NCBI RefSeq assembly: GCF_014837145.1
Contig: NZ_JACYFS010000007.1
Location: forward strand, 62,001-126,000
Length of the DNA stretch: 64,000 nt
Direction: 5' to 3'
Source of the DNA: Chryseobacterium caseinilyticum
GTDB taxonomy: Bacteria > Bacteroidota > Bacteroidia > Flavobacteriales > Weeksellaceae
Position numbers and translations under genes: made by a program. This document shows, one piece after another, positions 53,600 to 63,036 of this stretch. Position 1 is the first letter of the stretch. The number at the start of each line of letters is the position of its first letter. Below the pieces are notes generated by a model that searched no databases, had not been told where the DNA came from, and saw only the letters and a list, made by a program, of their open reading frames with translations.

Positions 53600-54358
53600 T
53601 TACCAAGGGAATACTTCCTGTCCTGGACCGGTGAATAATCCTGAGATGCCGTCTTTTTCCAGAGCCACACGCACAGGTTCTTTTGAGCCTTCTTCCACAG
53701 TATCTGTACCCTCAAAATTGTTGAGTGCCGTTGCAGTAAAGCCGGGACTCACTGCACTGATTTTGATATTGGTATTTTCAAGTTCGAGTGCAAAAGCTAC
53801 CGTAATCGCGTTCATTGCTGCTTTTGAAGCTCCGTACACTACGTCGTAAGCTGATCTGTAAGGATTTTCAGGATTCATATTTAAAGTGAGCGAACCCAAA
53901 CCGCTGGAAACATTCACGATTCTTGCATTGTCAGCATTTTTTAGTAATGGCAGGAACGTCTGAGTAACTGATACTACACCGAAAACATTGGTATCCCAAA
54001 CGGTTCGCATTTCTTCGATCGGCGCTATGCTCGGTTTGTTAGCTGCCAATACTTCCTGCATTGTACGGCCTGGTTTTCCGGCGTGTGAAATTCCCGCGTT
54101 GTTCACCAGAAGATCCAGTTTGCCATGCTCTTTGAGAATCTTTGCTGCGGCTTCATCGATGGTGTGCTGTTTTGTAACATCGAGTTCTATGGCCACGGCA
54201 TTTTCGCCTAAACTTTCAGCAGCGGTCTTTGCTCTGTCAATATTTCTTGATGCAATGTAAACAAGATAATGATCTTCAACCAATGCTTTGGCAATCTGAA
54301 ATCCTACTCCTGTATTGGCACCGGTAACGAGTGCAATTAATTTTTGATCTGAGTGCAT
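53600..54358 (-). CDS. Short-chain dehydrogenase/reductase
   Basis: 252 residues from the ATG at 54358; an upstream start would add 11 residues before the Rossmann fold. Cofactor loop VTGANTGVGFQIA, NNAGIS, and catalytic Ser-Tyr-Lys in SSGLG ... YDVVYGASKAA. The inserted KPGRTMQEVLAANKPS segment is unusual but common in reductases of this sub-group. Substrate unknown; NADP(H)-dependent carbonyl reductase is likely. Partner of the adjacent AraC gene. Confidence 0.92.
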   Translation of the reverse strand: MHSDQKLIALVTGANTGVGFQIAKALVEDHYLVYIASRNIDRAKTAAESLGENAVAIELDVTKQHTIDEAAAKILKEHGKLDLLVNNAGISHAGKPGRTMQEVLAANKPSIAPIEEMRTVWDTNVFGVVSVTQTFLPLLKNADNARIVNVSSGLGSLTLNMNPENPYRSAYDVVYGASKAAMNAITVAFALELENTNIKISAVSPGFTATALNNFEGTDTVEEGSKEPVRVALEKDGISGLFTGPGQEVFPW

Positions 54359-54602
54359 ATTTTTTAAATTTTTAATTATTGAATGATGCAAAGGTCATTA
54401 TTCGTACAGTTTACCATGTATCCTAAGCAGGAAATTATGTAGCCAAATTGAGGACGGAAATTTTTTTTAATTAAAATGAAAGCTTGAAGTTGTTTCAATT
54501 TAAATTTAAAAATGATGTACATGCAAAATATTCCCTAAAACCAGTCCAGTATCGAAAATTTGAAATGATTCACAGGTCAATATATTTTTATTTAATTCCA
54601 TG

Positions 54603-54626
54603 AAAAAAGCCGTCGTGTGGACGGCT
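54603..54626 (-). terminator. Terminator of the thioredoxin-like gene
   Basis: AGCCGTC / GACGGCT arms, 5-nt loop, and T6 on the minus strand. The remaining spacer (54392-54602) shows no ORF. Confidence 0.85.
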
Positions 54627-54648
54627 CTCTATTTTTAAAAGAAAATTT

Positions 54649-55203
54649 TTACTTCCATTTAATATTACATCCCATACCCGGTCTCTGAATTTCTTCCTGA
54701 GGCTCGCCTGAAAGAAGATTTTCAAAAGCAATAATTAAATCTTCGCCGGTAATATCTTTGTTGTTTCCCGGTCTCGAGTCATCCATTTGTCCTCTGTAAA
54801 TAAGGTCTAATTTATCATCAAAGAAAAAGAAATCCGGTGTGCAGGCTGCATCGTATGCTTTTGCAACGGCCTGACTTTCGTCAAAAAGATATGGAAAATC
54901 AAATTTTCTGTCGATCTGAAATTCAATCATATTTTCGGGAGAGTCAGCAGGATATTTTTCTACGTTGTTTGAATTGATGGCTATAAATTCGATCCCTTTA
55001 TCATTATAATCTTCATAGAGTTCATTCAGCTTATCGATGATGTGAAGCACGAAAGGGCAGTGGTTACACATAAAAATGACCAAAGTTCCTTTTTCACCTT
55101 TCAAATCTTCAAGATTTTCTGTTTCGTTGAGTTTGGAAGGATTTGGGAGCTCGAAATAAGGTGCTTTTGTACCTAATGCCAACATATTTGAAGGAGTATC
55201 CAT
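54649..55203 (-). CDS. Thioredoxin-like (AhpC/TSA-type) protein
   Basis: 184 residues, no signal peptide. Thioredoxin fold with the redox motif MCNHCPFVL, plus TPDFFFFDDKLDLIYRGQMDD. It belongs to the redoxin-like cytoplasmic group with CxxC followed by PF. Role: disulfide or peroxide reduction, substrate unknown. Monocistronic. Confidence 0.9.
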   Translation of the reverse strand: MDTPSNMLALGTKAPYFELPNPSKLNETENLEDLKGEKGTLVIFMCNHCPFVLHIIDKLNELYEDYNDKGIEFIAINSNNVEKYPADSPENMIEFQIDRKFDFPYLFDESQAVAKAYDAACTPDFFFFDDKLDLIYRGQMDDSRPGNNKDITGEDLIIAFENLLSGEPQEEIQRPGMGCNIKWK

Positions 55204-55397
55204 TTCTTTATATTTTCAAGCAAAGATAGAGAATTCTTTCAGTTATTGTTAAAAGATAATCTAATTGAGTCAGACTATTTAAACTATCTGTTTTTACAAT
55301 AATAAAAAAATAACGTCTTCCAATGTCCAATCCACAAGCATTTTACGAATTTAATATATTGTAAAAGTTTCGGTAAAAGTTAAATTAGACAAAATAG

Positions 55398-55443
55398 TTT
55401 GGTTGGTATAGTTAAATGTTTGTAGTTTTGCTAACACTGTTAG
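55398..55443 (+). promoter_or_regulatory. tetR promoter with autoregulatory operator
   Basis: TTTG (55398-55401), 21-bp spacer, TAGTTTTG (55423-55430), then immediately the palindrome CTAACACTGTTAG (55431-55443). The palindrome covers the expected transcription start, 13 bp before the tetR ATG, so bound repressor would block its own gene. Confidence 0.75.
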
Positions 55444-55455
55444 TAAAATAAAATC

Positions 55456-56052
55456 ATGGGTTTACATGAACGTCGTCAAAGAGAAAAGGAATCTATCCGT
55501 GCAAACATTTTGCAGGCTGCATTCACTTTGGCTAAAACTGACGGTTGGGCTTCACTTTCAATCCGTAAAATTGCGGATGCTATTGAATACAGTGCGCCGG
55601 TAGTCTATGACCACTTTGAAAACAAAGAAGCTATTCTTTATGAAATTTCTATCAATGGTTTTCATTGTCTGCAAATCGAATTACTGAAGGCTAAAGAAAA
55701 GCACGACACTCCTGAAGATCAGTTAACAGCAATCGTTGACGCATATTGGAATTTTGCATTTAAAAATAAAGAATATTATCAGTTAATGTTTGGTTTGGGA
55801 ATGCAGTGCAGCGGGAAAGGGATGATGAAAGAAGAATTTTCATCGTTTCAGGACATGTTGTACGACTCTACTTTTGAAATTATTCAGAAGAAAGGTTCAA
55901 ATCCTGATAATGCCTGTCACTCTTCGCACGCTTTGTTTTCTGCAGTACACGGATTGATCTCAATTATGATGATGAGAAATGATGATATTCCTTCTACAAT
56001 GAATAAAACAACTTTAGACGAAACGGTTTCGGCCTTTATTAAATCTCTGTAA
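55456..56052 (+). CDS. TetR-family repressor of the efflux locus
   Basis: 198 residues. N-terminal HTH (~10-55: ANILQAAFTLAKTDGWASLS, IRKIADAIEYSAPVVYDHF) and a helical ligand domain with WNFAFKNKEYYQLMFGLG. It is followed by palindromes like that in its own promoter, in front of the RND pump genes. It is the natural repressor for those genes, induced by a substrate of the pump; inference from context. Confidence 0.93.
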   Translation: MGLHERRQREKESIRANILQAAFTLAKTDGWASLSIRKIADAIEYSAPVVYDHFENKEAILYEISINGFHCLQIELLKAKEKHDTPEDQLTAIVDAYWNFAFKNKEYYQLMFGLGMQCSGKGMMKEEFSSFQDMLYDSTFEIIQKKGSNPDNACHSSHALFSAVHGLISIMMMRNDDIPSTMNKTTLDETVSAFIKSL

Positions 56053-56072
56053 AATTTTTTTGAACCACAGGT

Positions 56073-56344
56073 TAACGCTGTTAGGAAAATTAACGAGAGA
56101 TTTTATATAATTTAAATTAAAACAAACTAAAACTTTAAAAAATGAAATACGATTTTTTTACATTATTTCTAGCCATTTTCTTCCCTTATCATTAACAGTG
56201 TTAATAAAAATAACAATGTTAATATTTCCAATCTAAAAATTAAACTTAAATACGTAATCATGAACGCAACAAAATAATCATACTGTTAATTCTGTTATTT
56301 TTTTTACACCGTACTTAACACTGTTAGAAATAATAACACTATTT
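56073..56344. promoter_or_regulatory. Array of TetR operator-like palindromes before the efflux genes
   Basis: Sites with consensus TAACAnTGTTA: TAACGCTGTTA (56073-56083), TAACAGTGTTA (56193-56203, extended to ATTAACAGTGTTAAT), TAACAATGTTA (56211-56221), TAACACTGTTA (56316-56326) and the degenerate TAACACTATTT (56334-56344). The last four form two pairs with 18-bp centre spacing. Two CTGTTA half sites lie at 56283 and 56292. The rest of the 343-bp spacer is AT-rich. Confidence 0.75.
56142..56195 (+). CDS. Possible 17-residue leader peptide
   Basis: ATG AAA TAC GAT, then hydrophobic codons, encoding MKYDFFTLFLAIFFPYH. The stop TAA lies inside the operator at 56193. It may be a chance ORF; there is no strong ribosome site. 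Listed because it lies in the control region of the efflux genes. Confidence 0.2.
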   Translation: MKYDFFTLFLAIFFPYH

Positions 56345-56396
56345 AATACAAAACTACATACTTAATCTTACACATCATTAAAAAATAAAACTTACA

Positions 56397-57557
56397 ATGA
56401 AAACAACTGCAAAAGCAAAATTGATTGTACTAATATCAAGTATCATTCTTTTACAGAGTTGCACCAAAGCAGCAGAAGGCAACAATGCTGCTCCACCCGC
56501 TCCGGCATTGCCGGTATTTACCGTAACCTCAGCTCCAGCCACAATTTATCAGGAATTTCCGACCGCCTTGGAAGGAAAAAACAATGTTGAAATCAGATCA
56601 CAGGTTGACGGATATTTAGATAAAATCTACGTAGAAGAAGGCGCTTACGTGAGAGCAGGACAGCCTTTATTTAAAATAGATTCACGAGCGTACGGTGAAC
56701 AGATGAATATGGCCAATGCCAATCTACAGGTTGCTAATGCTAACATTCAAAAAGCGAAAGTAGAAGTAGACAGACTTCAGCCGTTAGTTGCTGCAAAAGT
56801 AGTTTCTGATGTTCAATTAAGAACTGCAAAAGCCAATTACGCAGCGGCTGTTGCTGCAGGATCGCAGGCCAAAGCTTCCGTTGGCGGTGCCAGAATCAAC
56901 GTTGGATTTACCACAGTTACAGCGCCTGTCAGCGGTTACATCGGGAGAATTCCTCACAAAAAAGGAAGTCTCATTTCAAGAACAGATGCTGATCCGTTGA
57001 CGATGCTTTCAGACATCAGTGAAATCTACGCTTACTTCTCGTTAAGTGAATTGGATTTCATCGGTTTCCAGAAAAAGTACGCCGGAGCAACCTTAAACGA
57101 AAAACTGAAAAATATGCCTATGGTAGATTTGGTCATCGCCGACAACAGCACCTATCCTGAAAAAGGAAAAATGAGTATCGTGGATGGACAATTTGACAAA
57201 ACTACAGGAGCCATCAGCGTTCGCGCAGTTTTCCCAAATCCGAACGGAACATTGAGAACGGGAAATACAGGGAGAGTCCGTATGCCTCAGTTATTTGCCA
57301 ACACGTTGGTTATTCCGCAGGAAGCTACTTTCGAAATACAGGATAAAATCTACGTCTACGTCGTTGGAAAAGATAAAAAAGTAACCGGAAAACCAATCAC
57401 CATCTCAGGAAAAACAGACAGCTATTACTTTATCTCTGAAGGACTGGTTGCAGGTGACCAAATTGTGTTTACCGGAATCGGAGCGTTGAAAGATGGGGTT
57501 ACTATTCAGCCAAAAGCGATTTCTTCTGACAGTTTACTTAAAGCAAAACCATTGTAA
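56397..57557 (+). CDS. RND efflux periplasmic adaptor (membrane fusion protein)
   Basis: 386 residues, lipoprotein (IILLQSC, Cys22). Biotinyl-lipoyl hairpin VEIRSQVDGYLDKIYVEEGAYVRAGQPLFKID, coiled coil ~100-160, and the second lipoyl half TVTAPVSGYIGRIPHKKGSLI, then barrel and membrane-proximal domains. It bridges the inner-membrane pump and the outer-membrane channel. First structural gene behind the operator array. Confidence 0.95.
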   Translation: MKTTAKAKLIVLISSIILLQSCTKAAEGNNAAPPAPALPVFTVTSAPATIYQEFPTALEGKNNVEIRSQVDGYLDKIYVEEGAYVRAGQPLFKIDSRAYGEQMNMANANLQVANANIQKAKVEVDRLQPLVAAKVVSDVQLRTAKANYAAAVAAGSQAKASVGGARINVGFTTVTAPVSGYIGRIPHKKGSLISRTDADPLTMLSDISEIYAYFSLSELDFIGFQKKYAGATLNEKLKNMPMVDLVIADNSTYPEKGKMSIVDGQFDKTTGAISVRAVFPNPNGTLRTGNTGRVRMPQLFANTLVIPQEATFEIQDKIYVYVVGKDKKVTGKPITISGKTDSYYFISEGLVAGDQIVFTGIGALKDGVTIQPKAISSDSLLKAKPL

Positions 57558-57562
57558 AACAG

Positions 57563-57655
57563 CTTTTTGCTTCTGGCTTTCAATTCAATATTTAATAATA
57601 TTATTTCTGAAGCATTATTTTTTTAGCCAGTGGCCAAAAGCTAATCGCTAATAGC
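57563..57655. repeat. GCTTTTTGC / GGCCAAAAGC word repeat between adaptor and pump genes
   Basis: AGCTTTTTGCTTCTGGCT and, 50 bp later, the complement-like AGCCAGTGGCCAAAAGCT form an imperfect inverted repeat of the same word family as at 29427 and 31445. It is probably not a terminator, because no T-run follows and the pump gene must be transcribed. Confidence 0.6.
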
Positions 57656-57675
57656 AACCTAAAATTAAACTTCTT

Positions 57676-60600
57676 ATGTTAAAAAAATTCATAGATAGAC
57701 CGGTACTTTCTACGGTTATCTCCATTATACTATTGCTGTTGGGAGCGATGTCGGTTTTTAACCTGCCGATAACGCTGTTTCCCGATATTGCACCGCCGAG
57801 CGTTCAGGTGACGGCATTTTATCCGGGAGCAAATGCAGAAGTTGTTGCCCGTTCCGTGGCCGTTCCAATTGAGGAAGCGGTGAACGGTGTTGAGAACATG
57901 ACGTACATGACTTCCAACTCAAGTAACGACGGATCCATGACTTTGAGTGTGTTTTTCAAACAGGGTTCAGATCCCGATAACGCAGCGGTGAATGTTCAGA
58001 ACCGTGTTTCAAAAGCGATGAGTCAGCTTCCGCAGGAGGTTGTACAGGCGGGAATTTCCACGCAGAAAGTTCAGAACAGTATGATTATGTTTATGGGATT
58101 ATCCAGTGAGGATCCAAAACAGTACGATGAACTTTTCCTGCAGAATTATTTAAAAATCAACGTTATTCCTCAAATACAGCGTATTCCGGGAGTTGCTCAG
58201 GCTCAGGTTTTCGGAACGAGAGATTATTCCATGAGACTTTGGCTGAAACCAGACCGTTTGGCAGCCAACAATCTTTCTCCACAGGAAGTTTTAGCAGCAG
58301 TAAAAGATCACAATCTTGAAGCAGCACCGGGACGTCTTGGACAGGGAAGCAAGGAAACTTACGAATATATCTTAAAGTATAAAGGTAAATTAAACAAAAA
58401 TGCAGACTATGAAAACATCGCCATTAAATCAAACAGTGACGGTTCGTTTTTAAGATTGAAGGATGTTGCGAGAGTAGAATTCGGTTCTTACACGTACACA
58501 GCAGCCAACAGAATGGACGGTAAACCTGTAGCAGGATTTGCCATTTTACAGACAGCAGGTTCAAATGCAAATGAAATTTTAACTGCTATTGAAAAGCAGA
58601 TTGAAGAAATGAAAACAACCTTACCTAAAGGAGTTGAGCCTATCATCATGTACAATTCAAAAGACTTTTTGGATGCGTCAATTCATCAGGTGGTGGAAAC
58701 CCTGGTCATCGCATTTATTCTCGTTTTTATTGTGGTGTATATTTTCCTTCAGGATTTCAGATCCACTTTAATCCCTGCGATTGCTGTTCCGGTAGCGATT
58801 GTAGGTACATTCTTCTTCCTGCAGATGTTTGGTTTCAGTATCAATATGCTGACTTTGTTTGCACTGGTACTCGCGATTGGTATTGTGGTGGATGATGCGA
58901 TTGTCGTCGTGGAAGCCGTCCATTCAAAAATGGAACAGACAGGAATGCCAGTAGAACAAGCCACGACAAACTCTATGAGCGAAATTTCGGGAGCGATTAT
59001 TTCGATAACACTGGTAATGTGTGCGGTGTTTATTCCGGTTGGTTTTATGCAGGGTCCGGCGGGAGTTTTCTACAGACAGTTTGCCTTTACTTTGGTGATC
59101 GCGATTCTGATTTCAGCGGTTAATGCATTGACTTTAAGTCCGGCGTTATGCGCTTTATTATTGAATGATCCTAAGGGAGAACACGGCGAACATGGTCAGA
59201 AAAAAGGTTTTGGAGCGAAGTTTTTCAACGCTTTCAACAAAAGCTTCAACAACATGACCAGAAAGTATATTTACAGCCTTAAATTTTTAATTAAAAATAA
59301 ATGGGTTGCCGTTACAGGTCTTGCATTGATCACAGCGGGAAGTGTTTTCTTAATCAATAAAGCTCCGACAGGATTTATTCCAACAGAAGATCAGGGATTT
59401 GTTCTGTATGCCGTGAATACGCCTCCTGGAAGTTCACTGGACAGAACCCACAGAGCGACTGAACAGATTGATAAAATCATCAACGGTGAAAAAGCCAAAA
59501 ATCATCTGTGGGTTGCCGACGGAATGAATTTCATCAGTAATTCTAACGCATCACCGTATGCTGCAGGTTTTATTAAGCTTAAAGACTTTGAAGACCGTGG
59601 CGAAGTAAAAGATCCCGATCAGATTGCAGCAGCCTTGACAGGAAAAGTAGCTCAGGTAAAAGATGCCAACGCATTCTTCTTCAACTTCCCGACGGTACAG
59701 GGTTTTGGTAACGTTTCAGGATTTGAATTTATGTTGCAGGATAAAACGAACGGCTCATTTGAACAGCTGGGAACCACCACTCAGACTTTTATCGGAGAAT
59801 TAATGAAACGTCCGGAAATTGCTTTCGCATTTACAACATACGCAGCAGGAAATCCTCAGTACACGATTGATGTGGACACAGATAAAGCCAATCAGCTCGG
59901 AGTTTCCGTAACTGAATTGATGCAGACCATGCAGATTTATTATGGAAGCAGCTTCGTTTCAGATTTCAACAGATTCGGGAAATACTACAGAGTAATGGCT
60001 CAGGCAGATATTGCTTACCGTAACGATGCAGATTCAATGGAAGGAATTTATGTCAAAAATAAAACCGGAGAAATGGTTCCTGTAAAGACTTTGGTGACTT
60101 TAAAGAGAACTTTCGGACCGGAAACAGTGTCAAGAAATAACTTATTCAACGCCGTGACCATCAACGGAACTCCGAAACCTGGTTACAGTACCGGTGACGC
60201 GATCAAAGCGGTAGAAGAAGTTGCCCAAAAATCACTTCCAAGAGGATATGGTTACGAATGGACAGGAATTACCCGTGAAGAAATCAAAACCGGCGGACAG
60301 ACTGCTTTTGTATTTATGCTAAGTATTTTGTTTGTGTACTTCTTACTGGCAGCTCAGTATGAAAGTTATATTCTTCCGTTTGCGGTTATTTTAACGATTC
60401 CAACCGGGATTTTCGGAGTATTTGCTTTCACAGGATTGGCTGGAATTGATAATAACATTTACGTTCAGGTTGGTTTAATCATGCTCGTCGGATTGTTAGC
60501 GAAAAACGCAATTCTGATTGTCGAGTTTGCCGTTCAAAGAAGAAAAGCAGGAAAATCATTGATTGAATCTGCCTTACAGGCTTCAAGATTACGTTTAAGA

Positions 60601-60858
60601 CCAATTTTGATGACTTCATTTGCCTTCATCATCGGTATGCTTCCATTGGTTTGGACGCAAGGTGCAGCAGCAAAAGGAAATCACTCTATCGGAATCAGTA
60701 CCGTGGGCGGAATGTTTACAGGAGTTGTTTTCGGGATTTTTATTATTCCGGTGATGTATGTAATCTTCCAGTATTTACATGAAAAAATGCCGAGCAGAAA
60801 GACTAAAAGAATTCAAAGACAAAAACTGGAAGAGGAACTTTTAGCATCCGCACATTAA
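57676..60858 (+). CDS. RND multidrug efflux permease (HAE1/AcrB type)
   Basis: 1060 residues, 12 TM helices with two large periplasmic loops. N-terminus FIDRPVLSTVISIILLLLGAM, the proton-relay Asp pair in GIVVDDAIVVVEAVH (TM4), the TM10/11 Lys region VGLLAKNAILIVEFAV, and GxxAxG-like strands throughout. It exports hydrophobic or amphiphilic compounds using proton flow, together with the adaptor and TolC-family genes on either side. Confidence 0.97.
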   Translation: MLKKFIDRPVLSTVISIILLLLGAMSVFNLPITLFPDIAPPSVQVTAFYPGANAEVVARSVAVPIEEAVNGVENMTYMTSNSSNDGSMTLSVFFKQGSDPDNAAVNVQNRVSKAMSQLPQEVVQAGISTQKVQNSMIMFMGLSSEDPKQYDELFLQNYLKINVIPQIQRIPGVAQAQVFGTRDYSMRLWLKPDRLAANNLSPQEVLAAVKDHNLEAAPGRLGQGSKETYEYILKYKGKLNKNADYENIAIKSNSDGSFLRLKDVARVEFGSYTYTAANRMDGKPVAGFAILQTAGSNANEILTAIEKQIEEMKTTLPKGVEPIIMYNSKDFLDASIHQVVETLVIAFILVFIVVYIFLQDFRSTLIPAIAVPVAIVGTFFFLQMFGFSINMLTLFALVLAIGIVVDDAIVVVEAVHSKMEQTGMPVEQATTNSMSEISGAIISITLVMCAVFIPVGFMQGPAGVFYRQFAFTLVIAILISAVNALTLSPALCALLLNDPKGEHGEHGQKKGFGAKFFNAFNKSFNNMTRKYIYSLKFLIKNKWVAVTGLALITAGSVFLINKAPTGFIPTEDQGFVLYAVNTPPGSSLDRTHRATEQIDKIINGEKAKNHLWVADGMNFISNSNASPYAAGFIKLKDFEDRGEVKDPDQIAAALTGKVAQVKDANAFFFNFPTVQGFGNVSGFEFMLQDKTNGSFEQLGTTTQTFIGELMKRPEIAFAFTTYAAGNPQYTIDVDTDKANQLGVSVTELMQTMQIYYGSSFVSDFNRFGKYYRVMAQADIAYRNDADSMEGIYVKNKTGEMVPVKTLVTLKRTFGPETVSRNNLFNAVTINGTPKPGYSTGDAIKAVEEVAQKSLPRGYGYEWTGITREEIKTGGQTAFVFMLSILFVYFLLAAQYESYILPFAVILTIPTGIFGVFAFTGLAGIDNNIYVQVGLIMLVGLLAKNAILIVEFAVQRRKAGKSLIESALQASRLRLRPILMTSFAFIIGMLPLVWTQGAAAKGNHSIGISTVGGMFTGVVFGIFIIPVMYVIFQYLHEKMPSRKTKRIQRQKLEEELLASAH

Positions 60859-61099
60859 TAATAAATGATTAACAAAACTTTGAGATTTTTTTTACAACAA
60901 AAGTCACAAAAGATTTACACACCTTTTATTTAAGTTAAAATGTTTGAAAATAAAAGAACATATAAGTTTTCTTAAAACATAAACATCTGTGAAAATCTGT
61001 GAAATCTGTGGGAAATTTAACAAGCAAAATATTTTCTCCTACTAAAGACAGTGTTGCTTACCACTCAAAGTTTTGTGATCAATTTAAAATATCCTATTT
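60859..61099. other. Spacer between pump and outer-membrane factor genes
   Basis: 241 bp without an ORF. It holds three direct ATCTGTG words (60985, 60995 and 61004), again a word-like Bacteroidota repeat. No terminator or clear promoter was seen, so read-through from the pump gene is likely. Confidence 0.5.
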
Positions 61100-62512
61100 A
61101 TGAAACGAGTAAAAAATATAATCATCGCTTTTGGGATTGCATTAGGTGCCGTTTCCTGTGTGCCGAAACTGGCCTATCAGGAAGCCAAACCCGAACTTCC
61201 CGAAACTTTCAAATACACCGCAACCGCCGACACAGCAAGTGTTGCCAACCTTCAGTGGAAACAGTTTTTCAATGATCCGATTTTGCAGGATTTGATTGAA
61301 AAAGGAATTAAAAATAATTACGATTTACAGATTGCCTTAAAACAGGTCGCTTCCTCACAGGAAAGGCTGAAGCAGGCAAAATATCTTCAGTATCCTGATA
61401 TTGGTTTCGGAGTTTCTGCGCAGATTTCAAAGCCTTCGAAAAACAGCATGAACGGGCAGAGCTTAAATTTATTTTTAGGTCAGAGTCATGTTGAAGATTA
61501 TAATGCTGCATTTAATTTATCCTGGGAAGCAGATATTTGGGGTAAAATAAAAAACCAGCAGGAAGTTTCAAAAATGCAGTATCTGCAGACGTATGAAGCG
61601 ACTAAAGCAATACAGACACAGGTTGTTGCTGCAATTGCTCAGGGTTATTACAATCTGTTGATGCTCGACAAACAACTGCAGATTGCAAAATCAAATTTAG
61701 AACTAAGCACCAACACACTTTCTCTCACAGAAAAATTGTGGCAAAGCGGCGATACGACTTCATTGGGAGTTCAGCAGGCGACCGCTCAGAAGCAATCAAC
61801 AGAACTGTTGATTACTCAACTGGAACAGAATATTGCGATTCAGGAAAACGCGCTGAGTATTTTGGTGGGTGAAAATCCAGATAAAGTAGACAGAACCATT
61901 GAAATGTCTGATACGTCTTTACCACAGGATATTTCAGCTGGACTTCCTGCAGCGATGGTAAGCCGCCGTCCCGATGTCCGTCAGCAGGAATTGGTTTTAT
62001 TGGAATCCAATTCAATCGTAGGAATTGCTCAGGCAAACATGTATCCTTCACTGAAAATTACAGCTGCTGGTGGCGTAAATTCTTTTAAAGTTGACAACTG
62101 GTTTTCAATTCCGGCTTCATTGTTCGGTTCTGTTTTAGGTGGATTGACTCAGCCAATTTTCCAAAAAAGACAGTTGAAAACAGATTTAAATGTTGCTAAA
62201 ATTCAGAGAGAGAAAAACGTTTTGGCGTTCCGTCAGTCTGTTCTGAATGCAGTAGGCGAAGTTTCTGATGCATTAGTTTCCAATGAAAGCTTAAAAGTTC
62301 AGGAACAGAAAGCCAGCGAACAGGTAACAACATTGAAAAACGGAATCAAAAGTGCCGAAATGCTCTACAAAGGCGGTATGGCAAATTACTTAGAAGTGAT
62401 TACCGCTCAGGGAAATTCTTTACAGGCTGAACTGAATCTCGCGTCGGTAAAGAGACAGAGGCTGAGCAGTATTGTAGATTTGTACCGAGCTTTAGGTGGC
62501 GGATGGAAGTAG
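61100..62512 (+). CDS. TolC/NodT-family outer-membrane efflux lipoprotein
   Basis: 470 residues, lipoprotein (GALGAVSC-like end of the signal, Cys20). Two repeats of the outer-membrane efflux protein fold: IKNNYDLQIALKQVASSQERL and later SRRPDVRQQELVLLESNSIVG, AQANMYPSLKITAAGG, with NLSWEADIWGKIKNQQE typical of NodT proteins. It makes the exit duct of the tripartite pump. Terminator follows. Confidence 0.95.
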   Translation: MKRVKNIIIAFGIALGAVSCVPKLAYQEAKPELPETFKYTATADTASVANLQWKQFFNDPILQDLIEKGIKNNYDLQIALKQVASSQERLKQAKYLQYPDIGFGVSAQISKPSKNSMNGQSLNLFLGQSHVEDYNAAFNLSWEADIWGKIKNQQEVSKMQYLQTYEATKAIQTQVVAAIAQGYYNLLMLDKQLQIAKSNLELSTNTLSLTEKLWQSGDTTSLGVQQATAQKQSTELLITQLEQNIAIQENALSILVGENPDKVDRTIEMSDTSLPQDISAGLPAAMVSRRPDVRQQELVLLESNSIVGIAQANMYPSLKITAAGGVNSFKVDNWFSIPASLFGSVLGGLTQPIFQKRQLKTDLNVAKIQREKNVLAFRQSVLNAVGEVSDALVSNESLKVQEQKASEQVTTLKNGIKSAEMLYKGGMANYLEVITAQGNSLQAELNLASVKRQRLSSIVDLYRALGGGWK

Positions 62513-62535
62513 TAAATTAACTATATTGTTTTAAG

Positions 62536-62563
62536 TGCGGTCTTAAGGGATCGCATTTTTTTG
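62536..62563 (+). terminator. Terminator of the efflux locus
   Basis: TGCGGTC / GATCGCA arms (one wobble), AAGG-containing loop and T7 tail. Confidence 0.8.
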
Positions 62564-62584
62564 TTTATTTTAAACATGACAGCT

Positions 62585-62628
62585 TGTCACAGCGAAACAA
62601 TATGTCACATTTTTTGACACATTGTCAC
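62585..62628. promoter_or_regulatory. TGTCAC direct-repeat cluster
   Basis: TGTCAC at 62585, 62603 and 62623 and the reverse TGACA at 62615, forming TGTCACATTTTTTGACA as an inverted pair. About 200 bp upstream of the DUF2188 gene. A long-range TTGGTAC (62768-62774) / GTACCAA (62807-62813) pair also ends on the start codon. Regulator-site candidates; no protein is known to me. Confidence 0.45.
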
Positions 62629-62812
62629 TAAAAATTAAATAGTAATGTTTTTTGTGCAAGAAAACTTTAGTGCTAGTTTGCACCAAAGTTTGTTTCAGCC
62701 TTTTATAAATACTGAATTTGATCGTTTAAGTGTGCAAAGGTATAAATAATTATATTTTAAACAAATTTTGGTACTACTTTAACATAATTTTAACAATTAA
62801 ATTTTTGTACCA

Positions 62813-63034
62813 ATGAGAAAAAATGTACATGTTACTCCAAAAGGAGAAAATTGGCAGGTTAAAACCGCTAATAGTAATAAGGCGTATAGAGTCGTAGATA
62901 TGCAAAAGGAAGCCATTCAAATAGCAAAGACTGTTGCAATAAACAATCAAGCTGAACTAATAATACATAGGCAAAATGGACAAATAAGAGCAAAGGACTC
63001 TTATGGAAACGATACATTCCCACCTAAAGGTTAG
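62813..63034 (+). CDS. DUF2188 domain protein
   Basis: 73 residues: VHVTPKGENWQVKTANSNKA, then a helix KEAIQIAKTVAINNQAE and ELIIHRQNGQIRAKDSYGND. This is the compact DUF2188 (beta-hairpin, helix, strands) and is nearly the whole protein. Function unknown. It is coupled to the next gene by a 2-bp gap. Confidence 0.85.
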   Translation: MRKNVHVTPKGENWQVKTANSNKAYRVVDMQKEAIQIAKTVAINNQAELIIHRQNGQIRAKDSYGNDTFPPKG

Positions 63035-63036
63035 TT

